Positions 57,701 through 64,000 of a stretch of 64,000 nt of DNA are shown in pieces. The stretch covers positions 38,250 through 102,249 of the forward strand of contig WTCE01000085.1 of the NCBI GenBank assembly GCA_013138735.1, written 5' to 3'. The notes under the pieces are model-generated. The model ran no database searches, had not been told where the DNA came from, and saw nothing but the letters and a program-made list of their open reading frames with translations. Each line of letters begins with the position of its first letter. Positions within the stretch are counted from its first letter, which is position 1. The stretch is from Crocinitomix sp. (GTDB lineage Bacteria; Bacteroidota; Bacteroidia; Flavobacteriales_D; Crocinitomicaceae). The position numbers were made by a program, and so were the translations under genes.

Positions 57701-59731
57701 AAGTTTTCTGCCAATGAACGGGTAAGTGCCTTGTTATTTTGGGAGTATTGTATTGACGCTGACGAAAAGAATCGCATTCTAAACCAGCTCAAAGCGTTTG
57801 GGATGCTCAAAAGTGTTTTCGAAGATAAATCTGCAAATGATTTTTTAGAAGAGCAACTATTAGAGCGCATCACTGCAAATGCTGAAAAATTGCCAATGAC
57901 GGCAGATTGGGATAGGTCAGTAGCCTATATCATGGAAGAGATCAGCAGTGCTGATAAATACATTATTTCGCAACGGGCAAAAGAATTGACAGAGCAATTT
58001 AAATTGTTTTTAAAAACCGAGCGAAAAGAAAAAACGTTTAACACCGCAATTTTCCAGAATGAAGGCAATTGGGATGATCATTTTAACCTGATTGAATTGT
58101 GGTTAAGGGCATTTTTAAGAACCAAAGAAAAAATTGTAGCAGAAACCGTAATTGCTGAAGCAGCATTTTATTTGTTGTTAAATAACGACGAGCGTTTCTA
58201 TCATAGTCCTGCAAATGTAACTGCGACTGTTGAAGGCTTAAGAGGCGAGCATGAGGTGATTGCCGAAAGCACTTATGAGCTCAACTACAATGTTTTTATG
58301 ACCAAACTCATTCATTATAATAAAAATGAAGTGCTTTGGTTTAAGACTTATAATCAAGTTAAAAAAGACTTGACACATGCCTTTAAGTCTGAAATTAGGT
58401 TAACAGAATACATGCCACGTGTACTTTCTTCCTTTGTAAGAAATAAGCTAATTGACAAAGTATATTTATCCTTAATTGGAGATAATCTGGCCAAACAAAT
58501 TGGCGCGTCTGGAGCTAACAAGCGGACAGACTTAATGGGGATGTTATTACTGATTTCTCCGCCAGGTTATGGGAAAACGACTTTGATGGAATACATTGCC
58601 AGTCGTTTAGGTTTGGTGTTTATGAAGATTAACGGACCAGCATTAGGTCATAACGTTGTTTCACTCGATCCGCTAGATGCAGATAATGCTGCATCAAGAG
58701 AAGAAGTAGAAAAATTGAACTTGGCGCTTGAAATGGGCGATAATGTCATGCTTTATTTAGATGATATTCAGCATTGTAATCCAGAATTTTTGCAAAAATT
58801 CATCTCCTTAAGTGATGGTCAACGTAAAATCGAAGGAGTTTATAAAGGCAATACCAAAACCTATGATTTTAGAGGGAAGAAAATTGTAGTGGTGATGGCT
58901 GGGAATCCCTACACCGAAAGTGGTGATAAATTTAGAGTTCCAGACATGCTTTCTAACCGTGCAGATATTTATAACCTAGGTGATATTTTAGGCGATAGTG
59001 CAGCGGAATTTAAACTATCTTATATAGAGAATAGTTTAACCTCTAATGCGGTGTTGGGTGCCTTAACGGATAAAGGTAAGGATGATATTTATAATTTAAT
59101 TCATGTAGCTGGTGGAATGCCGATTGAGCAAATAGAGCTCAAATCCTCGTATTCATCAGAAGAATTGCAGGACATAAACACCTTGCTTAGAATGAGCTTA
59201 AAAGTGCGCGATATCCTCTTAAAAGTGAATTTAATGTACATTGAATCTGCTGGGCAAGAAGATAGTTATCGTATTGAGCCTGCTTTTAAATTACAAGGAT
59301 CTTATCGTGACATGAATAAGTTGGTTGAAAAATTGAACCCATTCATGAATGATAAAGAGTTGGATACCCTTATCATGTCTCATTATCAAAATGAAGCACA
59401 GACCTTAACAACAGGAGCAGAGGCGAATTTATTAAAGCTAAAAGAACTCATTGAAGTCATTAATGAGGATGAAGCAATGCGTTGGTCTAGTATTAAAGAA
59501 GAGTTTGTAGAAATGCAAAAATTAAAAGGCTACGGAGACACCAGCGGCGAGATGGTACAGGTCATTCGCAAGATGGGGGATATCAATAAGTCACTCTCTA
59601 ATTTGGGGAAAGATGAACCAAATAATGATTATATTGTTCAGTTAAAGTCTATAACAGAAGGAGTACGGGCAATTTCCAAAGTCATGATTGAAAATCGGAA
59701 AAAGAAATTGAAATCTGACGAAGAAGAGTAA
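54725..59731 (+). CDS. Giant AAA ATPase ('DNA repair ATPase' type) of the PspA-flotillin cluster
   Basis: 1668 residues. The first ~480 form a beta-rich region (FGYNVHIGLKSETFLQDVFAVYQ and similar strands). A long coiled coil covers roughly 490-860 (LRLKRTAKEETEAVEKRAKALL and others), then a mixed region, and an AAA ATPase module near 1270-1450 with Walker A ISPPGYGKTTLMEYI at about 1278 and Walker B MLYLDDIQHCNPEFLQ at about 1343. The name 'DNA repair ATPase' in databases is historical; the membrane-stress neighbours suggest a role with PspA and flotillin instead. No signal peptide. Confidence 0.85.
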   Translation: MAEEKNNIPEENEEIQLEGGAYDIIRKRLTKNGETLRERMLKLNTDRKDVFGSIETKLISTERITTVNNCQPRDIISIGNNRFLFGYNVHIGLKSETFLQDVFAVYQFDKKEHTFTEDNLDVFQDETFLMDFANLYKYYRHTVFVKFMQIGPHLHMVFRIGKSVTDVKTFKWINQDDKFVYEGNRSEHEYKYPNQHQFSWTKVGREHHVDGKHPHISIEDVVFVETTEGDLTLKVENNTDTGKGIYAEDVKNKDQTLDDADIFYARIGNIIVLKIRPYQEDDYRYLIYNHKVQEAHRVDAIADACILLPNDQGIIFPKGYYINTGEFKLFDNQLEGMLFEKRVQATNGEDYLYVFYNRDSGAYFLLSYNLITQKVETPIICNGFTLFQDGELALFKAEEEPQKHHAVQIWQTTYTQNLIQVEGDKNGYLFKVGNKEIVLALSECQELVTLIYKEDSFANLYIDIVKKATDIDDSYHWLSHAEASNIHEPLEEVKKTASNAIDEFDKILRLKRTAKEETEAVEKRAKALLSKAKNTRVAAVDDSVHLLAELRHSKGEVVGLESLRFVDANRVKALNEQISEAFNHASENCVTFLMKPEALDPYRTKVSSIAKELEVLDKVVVANDLEKEIEDLSKELELLIEIVSNLKILDATKTTQIIDSITALFSEFNQITASLRKKRKALLLVEGKAEFNAQIRLINQGFINYIDIVDTPEKAGEYLNKLIVQLEELEGKFSDFEAYLIQIEEKREEIYNAFESKKTALVEASNKKAQSLYSSGERILNGIKNRAATFDNVVDINGYFASDLMVDKVRDIIKNLIGLKDSIKADDIQSKLKTVKEDAIRQLKDKNELFVDGGNMIKFGNHQFLVNTQKLDVTTVLKGDDLYFHLTGTNFYEKIENSELEETRSVWDQGIISENKAVYRGEFLAYGLYQYILSDKMGLLPWIQLTEEEKLADLQKQIAKRFNEGYVKGVHDQDALLILNELIRKEETIGLLKFSANERVSALLFWEYCIDADEKNRILNQLKAFGMLKSVFEDKSANDFLEEQLLERITANAEKLPMTADWDRSVAYIMEEISSADKYIISQRAKELTEQFKLFLKTERKEKTFNTAIFQNEGNWDDHFNLIELWLRAFLRTKEKIVAETVIAEAAFYLLLNNDERFYHSPANVTATVEGLRGEHEVIAESTYELNYNVFMTKLIHYNKNEVLWFKTYNQVKKDLTHAFKSEIRLTEYMPRVLSSFVRNKLIDKVYLSLIGDNLAKQIGASGANKRTDLMGMLLLISPPGYGKTTLMEYIASRLGLVFMKINGPALGHNVVSLDPLDADNAASREEVEKLNLALEMGDNVMLYLDDIQHCNPEFLQKFISLSDGQRKIEGVYKGNTKTYDFRGKKIVVVMAGNPYTESGDKFRVPDMLSNRADIYNLGDILGDSAAEFKLSYIENSLTSNAVLGALTDKGKDDIYNLIHVAGGMPIEQIELKSSYSSEELQDINTLLRMSLKVRDILLKVNLMYIESAGQEDSYRIEPAFKLQGSYRDMNKLVEKLNPFMNDKELDTLIMSHYQNEAQTLTTGAEANLLKLKELIEVINEDEAMRWSSIKEEFVEMQKLKGYGDTSGEMVQVIRKMGDINKSLSNLGKDEPNNDYIVQLKSITEGVRAISKVMIENRKKKLKSDEEE

Positions 59732-59789
59732 CCAACTCGTAAGAGACAACCTATAGAGAAGAACATAATCAGTGGCGTTAATCGATCAA

Positions 59790-61604
59790 ATGATATATAA
59801 GACAAGAATCAATCTCAAAGCAAACATAGTATTTTGCCTATTTTTTATTACGACTCAATTTTCATTTTCACAAGAAAGCTCAGGCACAATTGACTTAACC
59901 GTTGATACCTTTAAAGAGTTTGAAGTATTTGGAGATACATTAGATAATTACTCCGTTTATTTCACTGGAGAAAATCACACCTACGCAACGTACAATACAG
60001 AGTTGCAATTGAAATTGTTGAAATATTTGCATCAAGAGCAAAACGTCAAACACTTCATATTTGAGCAAAGTCCAGGTTTAAGTTATATCATTAATAAAAT
60101 TGTGTTGGAAGATAAAACAACGCATTTACACTATTTACGCGATATGTTTTTTGACCCCTTTTATGATATGGTAAAAGACCTGCGCAAATACAATGACACC
60201 TTATTACCTGCCAATAAAATTCAAGTGCATGGAATCGATATTGAGCGCTTTCCAAGTTTTTCGATTTATGCCTTAAACGAAATGATTGACACATTGGATA
60301 AAAGTGTTAAAGGGGGCGAAGTTTTTGAGCAAATTCAAGCATTAGCAACTTCCGATTTTAAAAATGCGGGCCCTGCAGCTTTTTATTCTGATCCCGAAGT
60401 GACTGGCTTTGGTTTTGGACAAGTTAGCGCATGGGAATCTTTAGAATCTATCTTAACAGGCGCAATTGAAAATAGAGATTCTTTAGTCACAGTGTTGGGC
60501 GCCGATAGCACGAATTTTTATTCCATTATTGAAAGTTTAGAAATAGGGCATGAGTGGTATGTAACAGAGCAAAACGGAGATGTTAAATCACCCATAATTC
60601 GTGAGCGTTTTATGGCGGATGAATTTGAAAGAGTTTATGCAGCAGATATGGTATCAAAATATTATGGTCAGTTTGGAAGATGCCATTTACATAAAGATCA
60701 GGATGCAGGACGTTGTTATGATTATTATATGAACTCAATTGCCAATCGCATCAATGATGTTCATCCTTCTTTGAAAAATCAAGTTTTAGTTATCCCTATA
60801 TTTTATGGTGGATTAAGAGATTTTGATAGAGATGTAATCAATAGTTTAGATTTGGATACCCGATTTACTGATACCAAAGAGTCCTTTATCATTGACTTGG
60901 CGTATAAAGAGGGCGATCATTCTATTGTTGGTTTTTATAATAATTTGCCCTTTGTAATAATATGCAATGGTAGTAAAGATGAGGTAGATTATTACAGCTA
61001 TGATTGGGATGACAACCTTGCAGAATATCATTTGGGACCCTGGTTAGGTTATACTTATTTTAATAAACTATCTAAATTAAATAATGTATTAATCAATAAT
61101 GGATTCAGCCCATTTGACTCGAAAATGTTAACCTATTCTATTTCTGCCGATTTTTTTGTGCCTGGTGAGGTTGGGGTGTCCTATACCTATGATTATTTCC
61201 CCGAAATTTCTAACGGTGATCGCTTCAACCTTAGGGGATATAAAATTGGAATGGGAACAACTTACCCAGTTGGCGGTAAATGGATTTTAGCGGCCGTTGG
61301 TTTAGATGTGGAATACGGTCAAATGAAGTTGATAGAAACACAAGAAACTACTGCACCGCCCAACATCATTCAAATTGACAATTTAAATCAGATAATTTAT
61401 AAGAATGACGTTTTTACATTAGATCCTAATTTACAGTTACGTCTAACCTTGCCAGTCATTAGCTTGAATGCAAAGATAGGTTATGCCTTAGATATTTCGG
61501 GCAAATATTGGCGATTGGATGGGAAAGCAAAAGACTTTACTAAAACAAGTTTCAGTGCTCCGTACGTTCAAGTAGGAGCGAGCATAAACCTAAAAACGAA
61601 TTAG
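59790..61604 (+). CDS. Secreted erythromycin-esterase/TIKI-like domain with C-terminal beta-barrel-like region
   Basis: 604 residues from the ATG at 59790; the GTG at 59772 is an alternative. Signal peptide: LKANIVFCLFFITTQFSFS. The next ~300 residues start VYFTGENHTYATYNTELQLKLL and contain HFIFEQSPG and IQVHGIDIERF, the Glu/His pattern of EreA- and TraB/TIKI-like enzymes. The last ~180 residues are amphipathic strands (ISADFFVPGEVGVSYTY, YVQVGASINLKT) like an outer-membrane barrel. Activity and location are inferred only. It follows the giant ATPase by 58 bases. Confidence 0.6.
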   Translation: MIYKTRINLKANIVFCLFFITTQFSFSQESSGTIDLTVDTFKEFEVFGDTLDNYSVYFTGENHTYATYNTELQLKLLKYLHQEQNVKHFIFEQSPGLSYIINKIVLEDKTTHLHYLRDMFFDPFYDMVKDLRKYNDTLLPANKIQVHGIDIERFPSFSIYALNEMIDTLDKSVKGGEVFEQIQALATSDFKNAGPAAFYSDPEVTGFGFGQVSAWESLESILTGAIENRDSLVTVLGADSTNFYSIIESLEIGHEWYVTEQNGDVKSPIIRERFMADEFERVYAADMVSKYYGQFGRCHLHKDQDAGRCYDYYMNSIANRINDVHPSLKNQVLVIPIFYGGLRDFDRDVINSLDLDTRFTDTKESFIIDLAYKEGDHSIVGFYNNLPFVIICNGSKDEVDYYSYDWDDNLAEYHLGPWLGYTYFNKLSKLNNVLINNGFSPFDSKMLTYSISADFFVPGEVGVSYTYDYFPEISNGDRFNLRGYKIGMGTTYPVGGKWILAAVGLDVEYGQMKLIETQETTAPPNIIQIDNLNQIIYKNDVFTLDPNLQLRLTLPVISLNAKIGYALDISGKYWRLDGKAKDFTKTSFSAPYVQVGASINLKTN

Positions 61605-61607
61605 TAA

Positions 61608-61997
61608 ATGACTCAAAAAACTGAGCAAGCCAGTAAATCGACTCTTAAACCTTATCAATTTAAGCTTAAAGCAGTATTGATTTGGGGAGCATTATTAGTG
61701 CTTGGTTTAATTTTAAAAGCCATTGAATGGCCTTTAGACGGCGTACTTATTGTTTCAGGATCAGCTGCAATTACCGCGTATGCGCTACATCATATTTTTC
61801 GATCAAAAGGAAAAGATTCATTGAATAATGCAATACTTTCTTTGGCCATCATTTGGCTTGCTATTCTAATATGGGGCGTATTTTTTAATGCAGGTTATCC
61901 CTATAATAAGTACGGGCTTCAATTCTACTCTTATTGTTTTGTCATTGTGTTTTTGATTTATGAAGTTGTTCGGTTTGTAAAACTGCGCAAAAAATGA
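61608..61997 (+). CDS. Small four-TM membrane protein
   Basis: 129 residues with four hydrophobic helices (VLIWGALLVLGLILKAI; VLIVSGSAAITAYALH; AILSLAIIWLAILIWGVFF; YCFVIVFLIYEVVRF). No family recognised. It starts 3 bases after the esterase-like gene and overlaps the next membrane-protein gene by 4 bases (ATGA), so the three are one transcript. Confidence 0.72.
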   Translation: MTQKTEQASKSTLKPYQFKLKAVLIWGALLVLGLILKAIEWPLDGVLIVSGSAAITAYALHHIFRSKGKDSLNNAILSLAIIWLAILIWGVFFNAGYPYNKYGLQFYSYCFVIVFLIYEVVRFVKLRKK

Positions 61998-62443
61998 ACG
62001 AAGATGAAATCATAGATGCAAGACCAGTAAGCGATTTTTATGGACAAAATCCGCGCTATAAATACGCCACCTCGATTTTTGCATTGGTAGATGGGGTTTC
62101 TGTATTAACCTTGTTCATGCTCCTTTATTCTAATATTATGGATGGTGGATTTTGGCTACAATTCAACTTTTTGACATTTTTCAGGATATTGCTAGTTGTG
62201 TCATTCGCTTTCTCCTCCGTATTATTTTTTCTCAGAAAAAAGGAAGCTTTTGTCCTTTACTATTTTCAGTTTCCAATGCGACTATTATTCATGACAATGT
62301 CTTTTAGTTTTTTAATTGAATTGTTTGGCGGCATTTACGGTACAACAGCCTATTGGACGGTAATTGTGCTGGTTTTTGCTCTTGAGGTGGTGAGATTGGT
62401 TTTAACCAATTTGATTCACCGTAAAATGAATAGATTTCACTAA
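61994..62443 (+). CDS. Small four-TM membrane protein, partner of the preceding gene
   Basis: 149 residues with four hydrophobic helices (STSIFALVDGVSVLTLFMLLY-like first helix; ILLVVSFAFSSVLFFL; LLFMTMSFSFLIELF; VIVLVFALEVVRLVL). Length and helix spacing resemble its upstream neighbour, suggesting a hetero-oligomeric membrane pair. Not recognised. Last intact gene of the membrane-stress run. Confidence 0.72.
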   Translation: MNEDEIIDARPVSDFYGQNPRYKYATSIFALVDGVSVLTLFMLLYSNIMDGGFWLQFNFLTFFRILLVVSFAFSSVLFFLRKKEAFVLYYFQFPMRLLFMTMSFSFLIELFGGIYGTTAYWTVIVLVFALEVVRLVLTNLIHRKMNRFH

Positions 62444-62466
62444 ATTTAGATGACGTTTAATTAGTT

Positions 62467-62751
62467 ATGCTTGAATATATTAGAAAAAACATTGACAAGT
62501 TCCAGGAACTAGTAAAGCAAAAACTAAACGCTTTTTTAAGCGAAGAGGGGTATTCTTTAATAAAAGATGAGCATAATAAGGAAGGCATTGAAACAAGGTT
62601 GTGGTAATGGACAAATCCTATAAAAAATCATGCTGTTCGGTTGATTTGGGATGGTAAGGGAAGTTGGTTTGACTTGGGGGACTTTAATTCTGTAATTAAT
62701 TTGAATTCTGCTTCTGCGAATGAAATTGAAGTAGTTTCATTTACCACTTGA
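62467..62751 (+). pseudogene. Decayed small gene interrupted by an in-frame stop
   Basis: A 94-codon frame starts MLEYIRKNIDKFQELVKQKL, meets a TAA at codon 47 (62605), and continues as WTNPIKNHAVRLIWDGKGSW to a TGA at 62749. Both halves have protein-like composition and the same frame, so a single nonsense mutation in a small gene is the simplest reading. Family unknown; an RNA-level readthrough is not excluded but there is no sign of it. Confidence 0.5.
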
Positions 62752-63238
62752 ATTTAAGAAGTAAAATTGTTCAACCGCAATAAATACATAAATGGAATAA
62801 TCGATTCACTAATCATAGCTTTAAGAGAATAGTTAAACTCATTACATACTCCATGAAATCATTAGCGCATGAAGGCATAATTTGGGTCACATTAAAAACT
62901 AGGGGGAGTAAGAAATGTGGTGGAGATGTTAAGTTTGTTGGAATGGAAATAACTTGACTTTAGGAGAGTTATTCTATTTCAATGAACTTGGGCTCTAACG
63001 GACAATTTAGATTGTCATTTTGGTTCTTAATAATTTTACTCAAAAATTATTAAGATATTGAAGTCCCCCTAAAAATTCAGTTGACCCCATAATTTGCTAT
63101 AAACCTAAGAACTATCCTACCTAAAAGTTAGAGAGATTGATTTATAAGATCATTATTCACAGACATTGGAACAGAAATAGTTCATCTTTAAAAAAAAATA
63201 AGCTAGATTTTTCGTATCTTTAAATAAAGAATTAGATT
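62752..63238 (+). other. Gene-poor stretch with ORF fragments
   Basis: About 490 bases. Short protein-like frames are present (LFNRNKYINGIIDSLIIALRE ending near 62850; MKSLAHEGIIWVTLKTRGSK from 62853) but each ends within 35 codons. They may be further remnants of the interrupted gene at 62467. Near the right end, TATCTTTA at 63215 is a one-mismatch -7 element for the next gene. Confidence 0.35.
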
Positions 63239-63595
63239 ATGTTGGAGTTTGTAAATGGTAATGATATTGCTGAAATGAGCGAGGAGGGATGGAAAATTAA
63301 CTATTCCATGAATGTGAGAGAAATTGACGCTACTTACCTAGTAGATATACCTGCACTTAATATTCATTTTTATGTTGATCATGAAAATGAGATTAAAAGA
63401 GTAGCGAATCAATCTGTAAAATCTTTTTTTAATTTTTGGCAAAAAAAAAATGAATTCCAAGCGTTTATTGAGCAAATGTTAAATCTTGGATTTGAAATAA
63501 AAACAATTGGTCAAGCAGCTCGCAAAACGAAACGACAAGAGAAGAAAGACATTGGAAGGGTGATAAGTCATAATGTAGTTCTCAGTTATGCATAA
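63239..63595 (+). CDS. Hypothetical protein, 118 residues
   Basis: Soluble, starting MLEFVNGNDIAEMSEEGWKINYS, with an alpha/beta pattern and a basic C-terminal segment (AARKTKRQEKKDIGR). No family recognised. It lies alone after the decayed region and overlaps the next small ORF by 8 bases, which supports both being real. Confidence 0.55.
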   Translation: MLEFVNGNDIAEMSEEGWKINYSMNVREIDATYLVDIPALNIHFYVDHENEIKRVANQSVKSFFNFWQKKNEFQAFIEQMLNLGFEIKTIGQAARKTKRQEKKDIGRVISHNVVLSYA

Positions 63596-63827
63596 TGTGT
63601 CGCATAAATGCATAATAGAATTTTTAGCAAAAGAAGGATTTGAGCCTATTCATATAGATAATTGGGCTATTTCTGATGTGACTTATTATTTTTCAGAATT
63701 TAATCGTGTTATACTGAGATTAACATCAAATTGTGTTCCCTATGGGGTCGCTAAGGGGCTATTGGCTAATTTTAACTTGGATCATCAAATTGGTCAAATT
63801 TTGACTGACAAATGTAATTGTATTTAA
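63588..63827 (+). CDS. Hypothetical protein, 79 residues
   Basis: Starts MHNVSHKCIIEFLAKEGFEPIHI; has no signal or membrane helix and ends in a CNC motif. Overlaps the upstream 118-residue gene by 8 bases and is probably co-translated. No family recognised. The last 173 bases of the window (63828-64000) are AT-rich with no further gene seen. Confidence 0.5.
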   Translation: MHNVSHKCIIEFLAKEGFEPIHIDNWAISDVTYYFSEFNRVILRLTSNCVPYGVAKGLLANFNLDHQIGQILTDKCNCI

Positions 63828-64000
63828 TAGTAGTTTTTGATTTTTTTCTAAATGTCGTTCAATAACCCACCTATGCAGGGCAAACGCATTTAAAATAACG
63901 CCATTTTATTAACAACTCAACAGTTGATAACTATCTAAATATCAATTCATTAATCCTTTTATGATCGCCTAAAAATGCGTATATTTATCTGGTAATCAAT

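Overview
The window looks like a chromosomal segment of a low-GC member of the Bacteroidota, most likely order Flavobacteriales. The evidence is a type IX secretion (T9SS) C-terminal sorting domain, a secreted protein resembling the GldM C-terminus, many short secreted or lipoprotein genes, TAnnTTTG-type -7 promoter elements (best in front of pckA), AT-rich intergenic DNA and weak Shine-Dalgarno sites. No rRNA, tRNA, CRISPR, phage or transposase gene was recognised.

Layout. 1-11.4 kb is mostly housekeeping: dapA (cut by the left edge), a small conserved gene, ligA and a TerC-like gene in one leftward run; then mnmD, a thioesterase, dnaA with DnaA-box-like motifs in front, a low-molecular-weight phosphatase and an RsmI-like methyltransferase. 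A four-helix-bundle (S23/IVS family) gene flanked by inverted low-complexity arms follows. 11.4-26.4 kb holds a T9SS cargo protein, an AraC regulator and a decayed second copy of its DNA-binding domain on either side of a PAS-SpoIIE phosphatase, the fused B12 mutase IcmF, a coupled AAA ATPase plus PD-(D/E)xK-like nuclease pair (candidate defence module) with a 4-TM protein, and a histidine kinase. 26.4-30.8 kb has two paralogous secreted repeat proteins, one truncated.

30.9-41.5 kb is the most striking block: a tightly coupled leftward operon of HMG-CoA reductase, UbiA prenyltransferase, a dikinase built like rifampin phosphotransferase, a BtaA-like (DUF3419) aminocarboxypropyl transferase, a VTE5/SEC59-like CTP-dependent lipid kinase, a GNAT-like acyltransferase and an OleC-like acyl-adenylate ligase, followed by a cytochrome P450. 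Together these suggest an uncharacterised isoprenoid or polar-lipid pathway.

41.8-49.7 kb carries a second SpoIIE phosphatase, pckA, and a leftward operon of XRE regulator, PLD nuclease, thioredoxin-like protein, exonuclease/GIY-YIG fusion and voltage-gated-type cation channel. 50-62.4 kb is a membrane-stress module (YbjN-like, PspA, YqiJ-like, flotillin, giant AAA ATPase), interrupted by a second four-helix-bundle gene with inverted repeat arms, and ending in an esterase-like protein and two small membrane proteins. The last 1.5 kb is gene-poor, with decayed ORFs and two unrecognised small genes.

All family calls come from reading motifs by eye; no database search was run.
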